NCBI GenBank assembly: GCA_027459765.1
Contig: DAIDHD010000028.1
Span: 17,301 to 81,300 of the forward strand
Direction of reading: 5' to 3'
Source: Gammaproteobacteria bacterium
GTDB lineage: Bacteria > Pseudomonadota > Gammaproteobacteria > Steroidobacterales > Steroidobacteraceae
DNA: 64,000 nt
Below, piece after piece: positions 29,368 to 38,018 of this stretch. The notes under the pieces are model-generated. The model had not been told where the DNA came from and did no database searches. It was given only the letters and a program-made list of their open reading frames with translations. Position 1 is the first letter of the stretch; the number at the start of each line of letters is the position of its first letter. Position numbers and translations under genes: made by a program.

Positions 29368-31818
29368 CTAGTCGACCAGCATGTCCGAGCTGCCCATCGC
29401 GGCCGCGCAGGCGGCGGCGGTCACCGCCAGCACGCGGCTGGTGGTGTTGCAGGCGGACGACGTGCACAGCGTGTTGATGAGATTGTTGACCTCGTTGGTC
29501 ACCGTGGTCGGTCCGGGCTGGCTCGCGAGCCCGGTGCCGAGCACCCGCGCCGCGAGCGCGCTCGACACCTGATTCACGCCCGCCGCGCTCTGGAACAGCG
29601 AGGCGCTGAAGGTCACCCCGGGGAACAGGGCCGCCTGCAGGTTCGGCGTGTTGACCGCCACGTTGCAGTACTGGATCGCGAGCTGCGCGATGCCCACCTG
29701 GTTGGCCGCCGAGAAGCTCTCGAAGGTCGAGACCGCCGGCAGCTGCTGCTGTACCTGCTGATAGGTCGACAGCACGTCGGTCTGGTTGGTCGGCACCCCG
29801 GTGAGCGCGGACAGGCTCGCGTTGATCTGCGCGAAGGTGCGCACGCCGACCGCCGCCACCGGTGCGAGATCGGTGGGCGTGGTCGGCACCGGCGCCGCCT
29901 CGACCGTCACGTGCGTCGCGGAGCCGAGCTGATCGAAGCTCAGGAAGAACTGGTCGGCGAGCGGCCCGCTTTGCAGCGCGATCACCGTGCCGATGTTCGA
30001 CAGCACTTCGCCCTGCGCAGTGTAGTTGGAGGCGGTGACCGTGGTGTCCAGGGTGGAGAAGGCCTGCCCGACGGTGGGGATGGTGCCGTTGATGCCGATG
30101 CGCATGCCCTTGATCGGGATGTTGTCCGGCGTCACCGTCGGATCCAGCGAAATGAACGTCGGCGTCGCGAACAGGTAGCTCGCGCTGTCGTACTGGCTCG
30201 CGGTCAGCATCACGTAGCCCTGCGACACGCCGGTCACGTCCGCCACGTTGAACAACAGGTAGTAGCGCTGCCCGACGCCGGCGTCGAAGTTCTGCTTGAC
30301 CTGGGCCGCCGTGAGCGCACGGTTGTGGATGGCGACGAACTTGATCAGGCCCTGCCACGAGCGGTCGCCCGAGACCTCGTTGCCGAGCACCAGCGCGAAG
30401 GTGTCGTCCCAATTGGAGATGGTGACGCCCTTCTGCGGGTCGACCACGCCGGTGTTGACCCCGTTGACGTAGATCTGGCGGCCGTTCACCGGGTCGTAGG
30501 TGAGCACGACGTGCTGCAGCGAGGCCTGCAGCACGTTGCCGGTGGCCGAGGTCTGCAGCTGCGGCATGCCGTTCAAGTCGGATGCGGAGCTGCGCATCAT
30601 GAAGTCGTATTGCTGATTGGTCTGGCCGAGCGTGAAATTGCGCGTGCTGTCACCGCCCGAGTAGCTCACCATGTAGGACTTGTCGGCCGCCACCACGGCG
30701 GGCGCGACCCAGGCCTCCACCGAGAACTCGCCGGTGGCCTCGATCATGTCGTGCAGCTTCTTCGAGCCCGTCGTCGAGGCCTGCGCCTTGCCGCCCGGCC
30801 CCACGTTGATGCCCCAGCCGCCGGCCCAGGTCACGCTGCCGGTGATGGTGAGGTCGGCGGAGGGGTCGACGCCGCTGGTGTCGTAGGCGGTGAGGCCGGT
30901 GCCGGTCTGGAACTCGTACTTGGCGATCACGTTCGCGTCGAAGCGGTTGGCGCCGCTCGCGATGGTGCCCTGCGTGAGCGAGAGCGCCTTGCTGACCACC
31001 AGCGACGGATCGATGCTGGTGAGCGGCACCATGTTGGCGAAGGCCTGGATCGCGGCGAGCATGGTCGCGGCGTTCTGGGCGCAGTTGCTCCAGCAGTTGT
31101 GGTTCTCGAGCGCCAATCGCTCGACGAAGCGCGAGTTCGCCGGCACGTTCAGGTCCATCTTCGGGATGGCGTTCTGATAGGCCTGGTTGACGTCGTTCGA
31201 CGCGAAGTACGGCGACTGCGGCGTCGAGGCGTTCGGCGAGTGGCACTTGGAACAGTACTGCGACAGCAGCGGATACACCGTCTGCGCGAAGTCGTTGGAG
31301 GAGGCGGGGAAATTGCGGCTCTGGCCCACCGTCTGCACGGGCGGGGCCTGCAGCTGCACCTTGGTCACGCCGCTCGCACCCGAGGCGCTGGCCCAATTGG
31401 TGATCCAGGTGGTGAGGATCTGGCCGCAGGCGTTCGGATCGGCGAGCCAGCAGTTGTGGCCGCCGCTCACCTTGGTGACCACCATGGAGGTGGAGGGCTG
31501 TTGCAGGTTGACGAGTCCGCTCGCCTGCGCATAGGCGAGATTGACGTCGTCGCTGCGGGCGAAGTTCGGCATCTGCGCCGGCGTGGTGGCGTTGTGGCAC
31601 TGACCGCAGCGGTTCGAACCGCGCACGTTGTTCCAGAAGCTCACCGCGAAGGCCTGCACGTCGGCCGTCGCGGGCGCCGGACCCGTGTACGCATTGGCGG
31701 CGCTGGTGGCCGGGGCGGCGCCCTGCACCGCGGTAGTCGGCGCGCCGCCCGTGCTGCACGCGGTCGCGCCGAGGGCGGCCGCGAGCACGATCGGGGCGAG
31801 GATGCGGGAGAGGTTCAT
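29368..31818 (-). CDS. Exported dihaem lipoprotein with LamG domain
   Basis: 816 residues. A signal peptide ends at Cys21 (GATAC), plausibly lipidated. Two homologous cytochrome modules follow, each with CxxCH then a conserved HNCW about 45 residues later: C71-H75 with 121-124, and C189-H193 with 240-243. A LamG/concanavalin-like domain spans about 298-515 (LTITGSVTWAGGWGINVG, GEFSVEAWVAPA, QIYVNGVNTG). The C-terminal 300 residues are not recognised. LamG domains bind glycans or proteins, so an extracellular or outer-membrane ligand-binding redox protein is inferred. The start is two bases after the upstream cytochrome gene's stop. Confidence 0.82.
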   Translation of the reverse strand: MNLSRILAPIVLAAALGATACSTGGAPTTAVQGAAPATSAANAYTGPAPATADVQAFAVSFWNNVRGSNRCGQCHNATTPAQMPNFARSDDVNLAYAQASGLVNLQQPSTSMVVTKVSGGHNCWLADPNACGQILTTWITNWASASGASGVTKVQLQAPPVQTVGQSRNFPASSNDFAQTVYPLLSQYCSKCHSPNASTPQSPYFASNDVNQAYQNAIPKMDLNVPANSRFVERLALENHNCWSNCAQNAATMLAAIQAFANMVPLTSIDPSLVVSKALSLTQGTIASGANRFDANVIAKYEFQTGTGLTAYDTSGVDPSADLTITGSVTWAGGWGINVGPGGKAQASTTGSKKLHDMIEATGEFSVEAWVAPAVVAADKSYMVSYSGGDSTRNFTLGQTNQQYDFMMRSSASDLNGMPQLQTSATGNVLQASLQHVVLTYDPVNGRQIYVNGVNTGVVDPQKGVTISNWDDTFALVLGNEVSGDRSWQGLIKFVAIHNRALTAAQVKQNFDAGVGQRYYLLFNVADVTGVSQGYVMLTASQYDSASYLFATPTFISLDPTVTPDNIPIKGMRIGINGTIPTVGQAFSTLDTTVTASNYTAQGEVLSNIGTVIALQSGPLADQFFLSFDQLGSATHVTVEAAPVPTTPTDLAPVAAVGVRTFAQINASLSALTGVPTNQTDVLSTYQQVQQQLPAVSTFESFSAANQVGIAQLAIQYCNVAVNTPNLQAALFPGVTFSASLFQSAAGVNQVSSALAARVLGTGLASQPGPTTVTNEVNNLINTLCTSSACNTTSRVLAVTAAACAAAMGSSDMLVD

Positions 31819-31820
31819 GG

Positions 31821-33068
31821 TCAATTCCCCATGCAGTAGACGGCGGCGTCGGCGAACACCTGGCGCAGCGAGTAGTTGCTGGCCTTGAAGCTCGCCACCA
31901 TCGTCGCCACCTGGCTGCGGTCGGCGGCGTTGCTCGGTGCGCGGAAGCACACGTACTTGAACACCCGGGTCACCTGGCAGTTCGCGAACGCCTGGCTGCC
32001 CGCGAGTTCCTGGCCGAGCGACTTGGCGCCCTGGCCGCTGCCGCTCTGGTTGGGATCCCAGCCGAGGAGCTGGTTCACGCCGCCGCGCCAGCGGTTGTCC
32101 CAGTGATCGTCCGGGGTAACGTAGCCCTGCGGGAAGTTGGTGTTGTTGATGAAGTACTTGGGCTGGACCTGTCCGGCGGTGTACACGATCTGGCCGGTGG
32201 TGCCGGCGGTGGTCGGATCGGTGTTGCTGAAGTTGTAGTACGCGAACGCCTGCGCCATCGGATCCATGCCGCTGTGGCAGCCGATGCAGTTGTTGAGGAA
32301 CAGGCTGCTGTCGCCGCCGGGGCTGCGGGTGACGTCCTGGCGGATCCGGTCGGGCGGCCGGGTCGTGTCCATGATGGTCTGCAGGTCCGAGCACAGGTGG
32401 TTCATCATGGTGAAGCGGAACATCGCCCGGTTCGTGCCGTTGATGAAGAAGGCCGACGCCGCGGCCCGCGTGGTGATGACGCCGGCCGTGGCCGCCGCGG
32501 GCACGCCCGTCACCGACGACTGGGTGACCGGCACGAGGTGCGCCTTCAGGTCGATGTTGAGGTCATCGAGCGCCTGGTACATGTCGTTGTTGCCGGGCGA
32601 GTAGGCCGGCACGCCGGCGCTCATCGACCCGGAGTCGGCGACGTACAGCAGATCCGCGCTCAGCAGGGTGTTGAACGGCACGTCGTCGCGCACCATGCCG
32701 ACCACGGTGGCCACGTAGTCGTTGAGCGGCGCGAACACCGTCTGGCTGCGGCTCGTCCAGGGCATGGCGAGGTTGCGGATGGTGTTGTTGTAGAACGCCG
32801 GGTCCTTGGTGACGATGTTGAGCGCGGCCTGCGTCGGATCCATGCCGACCATGGAATTGAGGGTCGCGTCCGGAGCCACCACCCCGGCGACGCGGTCGTA
32901 CATGCGCTTGGCCTGATCCTTGGTCAGGCCGGCGGCGGCGGCGACCGACGCCGCCAGCACCGCGGCCACGCCGCAAGCCGCCGCGCGCAGCGCGACGCGT
33001 GTCGCGGCGGGCCGGTGCGTCGACGCCGGCGGCCGCGCCGCTTCCGTGATTGCCATCCCGTACTTCAT
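31821..33068 (-). CDS. Exported monohaem cytochrome, DUF1588-like
   Basis: 415 residues. After an N-terminal signal (hydrophobic about 24-46) comes a mostly helical protein with one haem site, CIGCHSGMDPMAQAFAYYNF (C261-H265). The CxxCHxxMDPxxxAxxxF pattern is that of the DUF1588 module of the planctomycete-type cytochrome/DUF1592 proteins, which pair with DUF1501 partners. Three in-frame ATGs (33080, 33068, 33059) are possible; 33068 is chosen for a GGTGG about seven bases upstream. First gene of the three-gene minus operon, divergent from the propeller-cytochrome operon across 249 bases. Confidence 0.8.
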   Translation of the reverse strand: MKYGMAITEAARPPASTHRPAATRVALRAAACGVAAVLAASVAAAAGLTKDQAKRMYDRVAGVVAPDATLNSMVGMDPTQAALNIVTKDPAFYNNTIRNLAMPWTSRSQTVFAPLNDYVATVVGMVRDDVPFNTLLSADLLYVADSGSMSAGVPAYSPGNNDMYQALDDLNIDLKAHLVPVTQSSVTGVPAAATAGVITTRAAASAFFINGTNRAMFRFTMMNHLCSDLQTIMDTTRPPDRIRQDVTRSPGGDSSLFLNNCIGCHSGMDPMAQAFAYYNFSNTDPTTAGTTGQIVYTAGQVQPKYFINNTNFPQGYVTPDDHWDNRWRGGVNQLLGWDPNQSGSGQGAKSLGQELAGSQAFANCQVTRVFKYVCFRAPSNAADRSQVATMVASFKASNYSLRQVFADAAVYCMGN

Positions 33069-33268
33069 GTGAGCATCCACCCGCTGGTGAAATTGGTGTG
33101 CGTTGAGCGGACTCTATGCGTGGCGCCGTGGCCGGCGTAATGTCTCGACTTGCCGACGTCGGCGTTTCGCGACAGTACTGCGCGTATATGCCGCCCCGTA
33201 TCCTGCTCTCCGATTCGTCCACGTTTCCGTCCGTTGCGGCAAGGGAAGCGGAAGCGACGAAGTTCTTC

Positions 33269-33284
33269 TGTGAGTGTGTTAACA
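33269..33284. promoter_or_regulatory. CRP/FNR-family-like half-palindrome in divergent gap
   Basis: TGTGA-N6-TAACA matches the CRP consensus (TGTGA-N6-TCACA) at nine of ten positions. It lies in the 249-base divergent promoter region 33069-33317, centred 41 bases before the plus-strand ATG, and includes the palindrome TGTTAACA. Suggestive only. No other feature was recognised in the gap. Confidence 0.3.
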
Positions 33285-33317
33285 GAATGCACACGAACGC
33301 CGGACGAACATCCAAAT

Positions 33318-36074
33318 ATGCGAACGAATGAGTTCAACACGCGGCCCTCGTGGGGCCTCATCCTGTCGGCGCTGCTCGCGGTGCTGGCCGGCTGCGCCGG
33401 TGGCGTCAGCGGGCACGCGCCGGGTCTCGCCGGCGTGCAGGCGCAGGACCCCGGCACCTTCACCTACCCGATCGCCTACGTGAAGCGGCCGCCGCCGGCC
33501 AAGGACATCGATGCCGGCGACCTGATCACGTCCACCGCCGGCGGCGACCTGTACATCCGCGACCAGGCGAGCGCCGGCAGCACCGAGGTGAACGTCACCG
33601 GTTCGATCACCAAGGGACAGGGCGACGTGAAAGACCTCGACGTCTCGCCCGACGGCAAGAAGCTGCTGTTTTCGCTGCGCCTGCCGCTCATCCCGAACGC
33701 CAAGGCGATCGACCAGCCGACCTGGAAGATCTACGAGTACGACGTGGCCACCAAGACGGTCACGCAACTCACGAACGACGACACCACCCGCGGCCACGAC
33801 ATCGGCGCCCACTTCCTGCCGGACGGGCGCATCGTGTTCGCCTCCACGCGCCAGGCGGCCACCCAGGCGATCCTCATCGACGAGGGCCGCCCCCAGTACC
33901 CGGCGCAGACCGACGGCACGCACGATGCTCAGCAGGACATCTTCCTGTTGCACGTCATGAACGCCGACGGCAGCAACATCCAACAGATCACCTTCAACAC
34001 CAACCACGACTTCGCGCCGTCGGTGCTCGCGGACGGGCGCATCGTGTTCTCGCGCTACGAGTCCATCAACGGCGACCAGGTGAGCCTGTACGTCGTCAAC
34101 CCCGACGGTACCGGGCTGCAGCTGCTCTACGGCGAGAATAGCCACGCCACCGGCGCGAACGTCGCCGGCACCAACGATAACGTGGTGCAGTTCCTCGGCG
34201 CACGCCAGCGGGCGGACGGCAAGCTGCTCGCCCTGGTGCGACCGTTCCTGGGAACGCAGCAGGGCGGCGACATCGTCACCATCGATGCCGCGAATTTCGT
34301 CGAAATCCACCAGCCCTCCACGCCGGGCGGAGCGCCCGGTACGGGCCAGGTGAGCACCACCTCGCTCGGCGTCACCACCGACGCCAACACCCCGTCGCTC
34401 GGCGGGCGCTTCGCCTCGGTGACGCCGCTGTACGACGGCACCAATCGCATGCTGGTGAGCTGGGCGCCGTGCCTGGTTCTGGTCCAGGGTGCGACCCAGA
34501 TCTGCGACGCCTCGAACACCGCCGGCGCCAACGTCACCGAGGCGCCGCCGCAGTACACCATCTGGGTCTACGATCTCGACCACGGCACGCTGAGCCCCAT
34601 CATCGGCGCCCAGAGCGGCCTCGAAATCCTCGAGCCGGTGATCCTGCAGGCGCGCTCGCCGGCGCCGACGGCGGCGCCGGTGACCACGCCGACCGCCGCC
34701 TCAACCACGCTCGCGAACGCGGGACTCGGAGTACTCGAGATCCGCAGCGTCTACGACTTCGACGGAGTGGACACCGTGGCGGCCAAGACGCACCTCGGCG
34801 CAGGCACTCCCGCGGCCGTGAGCGGGATCCCGGCCCTGGCGGATCCATCGCAGGCGAGCGCCGACCAGCGGCCGGCGCGCTTCATTCGCGTCGAGAAGCC
34901 GGTCGAGATCCCCTCCAAGGACGTGCGCAAGATCAATGCCTCGGCGTTCGGTCCGGCCGGCATGGGCATGCGCGAGATCCTCGCCTACGCGCCGATCGAG
35001 CCGGACGGCTCGGTGAAGCTCGAACTGCCGGCCAACGTGCCGTTCACCATCGAGATTCTCGACAAGAACGCGCGCCGCATCGGCCCGCAGCACACGAGCT
35101 GGCTGCAGCTCGCGCCGGGCGAGACCCGCGTCTGCACCGGTTGCCACGATCCGGCCAATAAGACCGATCCGAACTTCCCCCTGTCGCACGGCAGGGACGG
35201 CGTGTGGGCGTCGGCGTACGCGGGCGCAACCGCGGCGGGCAGCCCGTTCCCGAACACCACGGCCGCGTTGCCGGTGGTCAACACCGGCGACACCATGGCG
35301 GACACGCGCGTCGCCAACACCTGCAAGACGGGTTCGACCGTGCCGTGCTCCCAGGTGCCGAGCATCGACGTGAGCTACGTGGACGTGTGGACGGACACCA
35401 CCAATCCCGCGCTCACTGTCAACCCGTCCTTCGCCTACCTCTACGCCAATCTGTCGACCCCGAAGCCGAGCAACGCGCACTGCGTCACCTGGGACGCGCT
35501 GTGCCGCAGCGTGATCCACTATCCCGACAGCACGACCCCGCCCTATCACATCCAGTCGCTGTGGGACTTCCCGCGCCAGGTGCTCGACGCGAATGGCAAC
35601 GTGACCGCCGACAACACCTGCACCAACTGCCACAACCCGGTGAGCCCGCAGAAGGCCGTGCAGGTACCGGCCGGCAATCTCGACCTCACGGGCGGCGCAT
35701 CATCGACCGACGCAAGCGTCACCACCTCGTACACCGAACTCCTGTTTGCACATAATGAGCAGACAATTAATATGGGGGTGTTGCAGGACCTGCTGGTGCC
35801 GGCGCCCGGTCCCCCGGACCCGACCACCGGACAGCCGACGACGATCATGGTGCCGGTGTCGCTGGCGCCGCCGGCCACCGCCGGCAGCGCCAACGGGTCG
35901 GTGTGTTTCTTTGCGGTGTTCGAGAAGGCCTTCGGTACGTGCAGCGGCGCCGCCGGCACGGTCGATCACACGCAGGGCTTTCTCACGGCGGCGGAGCTGC
36001 GATTGATTTCCGAATGGCTCGACATCGGCGGTCAGTTCTACAACGATCCGTTCGTGGCGCCCGCGGCGAATTGA
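33318..36074 (+). CDS. Beta-propeller dihaem lipoprotein (hydrazine-synthase-alpha-like architecture)
   Basis: 918 residues, lipoprotein signal with lipobox LAGC (Cys26). Residues about 60-480 form a WD40/PD40-like propeller with repeated DGRIVFASTR / DGRIVFSRYE and VMNADGSNIQQIT / VVNPDGTGLQLLY blades. Two haem sites follow: CTGCH (C606-H610) and CTNCH (C768-H772). The order propeller, middle haem domain, C-terminal haem domain recalls HzsA-type hydrazine synthase alpha subunits and their many uncharacterised proteobacterial relatives. Hydrazine chemistry is not claimed: the partner subunits are absent. The ribosome site is weak. First gene of a seven-gene plus-strand operon. Confidence 0.82.
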   Translation: MRTNEFNTRPSWGLILSALLAVLAGCAGGVSGHAPGLAGVQAQDPGTFTYPIAYVKRPPPAKDIDAGDLITSTAGGDLYIRDQASAGSTEVNVTGSITKGQGDVKDLDVSPDGKKLLFSLRLPLIPNAKAIDQPTWKIYEYDVATKTVTQLTNDDTTRGHDIGAHFLPDGRIVFASTRQAATQAILIDEGRPQYPAQTDGTHDAQQDIFLLHVMNADGSNIQQITFNTNHDFAPSVLADGRIVFSRYESINGDQVSLYVVNPDGTGLQLLYGENSHATGANVAGTNDNVVQFLGARQRADGKLLALVRPFLGTQQGGDIVTIDAANFVEIHQPSTPGGAPGTGQVSTTSLGVTTDANTPSLGGRFASVTPLYDGTNRMLVSWAPCLVLVQGATQICDASNTAGANVTEAPPQYTIWVYDLDHGTLSPIIGAQSGLEILEPVILQARSPAPTAAPVTTPTAASTTLANAGLGVLEIRSVYDFDGVDTVAAKTHLGAGTPAAVSGIPALADPSQASADQRPARFIRVEKPVEIPSKDVRKINASAFGPAGMGMREILAYAPIEPDGSVKLELPANVPFTIEILDKNARRIGPQHTSWLQLAPGETRVCTGCHDPANKTDPNFPLSHGRDGVWASAYAGATAAGSPFPNTTAALPVVNTGDTMADTRVANTCKTGSTVPCSQVPSIDVSYVDVWTDTTNPALTVNPSFAYLYANLSTPKPSNAHCVTWDALCRSVIHYPDSTTPPYHIQSLWDFPRQVLDANGNVTADNTCTNCHNPVSPQKAVQVPAGNLDLTGGASSTDASVTTSYTELLFAHNEQTINMGVLQDLLVPAPGPPDPTTGQPTTIMVPVSLAPPATAGSANGSVCFFAVFEKAFGTCSGAAGTVDHTQGFLTAAELRLISEWLDIGGQFYNDPFVAPAAN

Positions 36075-36078
36075 GCTG

Positions 36079-36819
36079 ATGCGACGCCTGTTCGCGCCGT
36101 GTCTGCTCGCGCTGTCGCTGGTGTTTCCCGGTGCCTCGCCCGAAGCCAGGACGCCCCCCGTCGAGGTGGTGGTGACCGCGCCGTATCTGGAGATGCACAG
36201 CGGCCCGGGGCGCGGCTTCCCGGTGGTCTACGTGGTCGGCCGGGACGAGACGGTCACGGTGCTGTTCAGCCGCACCGACTGGTTCAAGGTGCGGGCGCCG
36301 CGCGGCCAGGAGGGCTGGGTGCGGCGCACCGAACTCGCCATGACCAAGCTCGCGGACGGGAGTCCGGCGCCGATCCCGCCCTACCCCGACTTCGCGAGCC
36401 ACCGTTGGGAGCTGGGCGCCGGCTACGGCGTCTTCAACCACGAGAACCTCATCAACGGCTATCTGGACTACGCGATCACCGACAGCCTGGACGCCGACTT
36501 CGACCTGCAACAGGCGCTCGGTACCATCGACAACCGGTACATCGCCGCCTTCGGCCTGCGCCACACGTTCGTTCCCGAGTGGAAGTGGGTGTCGCCCACG
36601 GCGGGCATCGGCACGGCGTACGAGTACATACAGAACAAGGTGCCCCCGCAGCCGCTGCAGACGCGCAACCAGCTCGCCTACGTCTCGGCGGGGTTGCGCG
36701 GCTTCATCACGCGCCGCTTCATGTGGCGCGCCGAGTGGCGCAAGTACGTGGTGTTCACCAACCAGAATCAGAACGAGGTACCGGAAGAATGGAAACTCGA
36801 CTTGGCAGTGTTCTTCTAG
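36079..36819 (+). CDS. SH3-domain outer-membrane beta-barrel protein
   Basis: 246 residues with a signal peptide (hydrophobic 4-18). Residues about 26-88 are a bacterial SH3 domain (VVTAPYLEMHSGPGRGFPVV, TDWFKVRAPRGQEGWV), which often binds peptidoglycan. The rest alternates polar/aromatic strands typical of a small outer-membrane barrel, ending in Phe-Phe. It resembles the 'outer membrane beta-barrel domain' family found in Myxococcus and gammaproteobacteria. Starts five bases after the propeller-cytochrome stop and overlaps the next barrel gene by 31 bases, so the two barrels are co-translated and probably work as a pair. Confidence 0.82.
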   Translation: MRRLFAPCLLALSLVFPGASPEARTPPVEVVVTAPYLEMHSGPGRGFPVVYVVGRDETVTVLFSRTDWFKVRAPRGQEGWVRRTELAMTKLADGSPAPIPPYPDFASHRWELGAGYGVFNHENLINGYLDYAITDSLDADFDLQQALGTIDNRYIAAFGLRHTFVPEWKWVSPTAGIGTAYEYIQNKVPPQPLQTRNQLAYVSAGLRGFITRRFMWRAEWRKYVVFTNQNQNEVPEEWKLDLAVFF

Positions 36820-37460
36820 CCACGGCACTGCTGACCGGTTGCGGCTGGTTCCACCGCGGCGAGAAGCCCGCGAGCCAGGTGGTCGCCGAGGACCCCCCCG
36901 GCGATCCGTCGGTGATCGAGCCGCAGGTGAAGCGGCGCGAGGTGAAGACGCCCAAGATCAAGGCGAAGGACGTCGAACTCGGCGCCTACTTCGGCGCGCT
37001 CAGCATCCAGGACTTCGGCACCAATCCCGTGTACGGGGTGCGCGCCGCCTACCACGTCTCCGAGGACATATTCCTGGAGGCATTCGCCGCGCGCTCCAAG
37101 GCGGGCACCACCAGCCTCGAGGACGTGTTCCCGAACATCACGGTGGTGAGCGATGCCGGCCGCTACTTCACCTACTACGACCTGGACGTCGGCTACAACG
37201 TGCTTCCCGGCGAAATATTTCTCGGCAAGGGTCGCGCCTTCAATTCGGCGCTGTACGTCACCGTGGGCATGGGCGACGTGAAATTCGCCCAGCAGGACCA
37301 CTTCGCCCTGAACTTGGGCGTGGGCGAGCGCCTGTTGATCACCGACTGGCTGGCGCTGCACCTCGACGTGCGCGACCACATTTTCGAGACCAATCTCACC
37401 GGCCGGACCAAGAACGTCGACAACATAGAAGCGGTGCTCGGTTTGACCACCTTCTTCTGA
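36789..37460 (+). CDS. Outer-membrane beta-barrel lipoprotein (OMP_myx_plus type)
   Basis: 223 residues. Lipobox LTGC (Cys18) precedes a Lys/Pro/Val linker (25-55) and a small barrel with family hallmarks: VYGVRAAYHVSEDIFLEAF, YNVLPGEIFLGKGRAFNSAL, LLITDWLALHLDVRDHIFE and a terminal LTTFF. I recognise this as the myxobacterial/proteobacterial 'outer membrane beta-barrel domain' family, whose members include GltA/GltB-type gliding proteins; that link is from family knowledge. The ATG lies inside the end of the preceding gene (31-base overlap). Confidence 0.85.
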   Translation: METRLGSVLLATALLTGCGWFHRGEKPASQVVAEDPPGDPSVIEPQVKRREVKTPKIKAKDVELGAYFGALSIQDFGTNPVYGVRAAYHVSEDIFLEAFAARSKAGTTSLEDVFPNITVVSDAGRYFTYYDLDVGYNVLPGEIFLGKGRAFNSALYVTVGMGDVKFAQQDHFALNLGVGERLLITDWLALHLDVRDHIFETNLTGRTKNVDNIEAVLGLTTFF

Positions 37461-37511
37461 CGTATCGTGCCCTTTCCTTGAGGGACGACGACCAACGCTG
37501 AGGAGACGACC

Positions 37512-38015
37512 ATGCGACAGATCATCGGAAGGATTATCAAGGGCGGTGCGCTGGCCGCCGTCATCGCCGCCGGCGCCGCGTTCGCGGGCGACACGGGTGG
37601 TCCGGCGCCGGACTTCACGCTGACCACGCCCGACGGGCACCAGGAGGCGCTGAACCAGTTCAAGGGCCAGGTGGTGATGCTGAATTTCTGGGCCACTTGG
37701 TGCGGCCCGTGCCAGCAGGAGATGCCGCTGCTCGACCAGATGTACAAGAAGTACAAGCCGGCGGGCTTCACGCTGATCGGCGTCAACGTCGACAAGGAGG
37801 CGCCGCCGGTCAAGGAATTGCTGGCGCGTCGGCCGGTGAGCTTTCCGGTGCTGCTCGATCCCGCCAACCAGGTCAGCAAGACCTACCACGTCGACGAAAT
37901 GCCGAGTTCGGTGATCATCGATCGCAAGGGCAACGTGCGCTACGTGCACCGCGGCTACCGCCCCGGCGACGAGAACGAGTACCAGGACCGCATCCGCCAA
38001 CTCATCCGGGAGTGA
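37512..38015 (+). CDS. TlpA-like periplasmic thioredoxin
   Basis: 167 residues: signal peptide (about 1-26), then a thioredoxin fold with an intact redox motif WCGPC (Cys64, Cys67) in LNFWATWCGPCQQEM and a cis-Pro region DEMPSSVIIDRKG. It should reduce or oxidise periplasmic disulfides, for example apo-cytochrome CxxCH cysteines before haem attachment, which fits the five haem sites next door (inference). The gene sits between the paired barrels and the DUF4266 lipoprotein. It is a paralogue of the cysteine-less protein at 26952. Confidence 0.9.
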   Translation: MRQIIGRIIKGGALAAVIAAGAAFAGDTGGPAPDFTLTTPDGHQEALNQFKGQVVMLNFWATWCGPCQQEMPLLDQMYKKYKPAGFTLIGVNVDKEAPPVKELLARRPVSFPVLLDPANQVSKTYHVDEMPSSVIIDRKGNVRYVHRGYRPGDENEYQDRIRQLIRE

Positions 38016-38018
38016 GCC

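Noticed and set aside
33318..36074. True hydrazine synthase subunit
   Set aside because: Only the architecture matches. The beta/gamma subunit and other anammox genes are absent, so the enzymatic name was not used.
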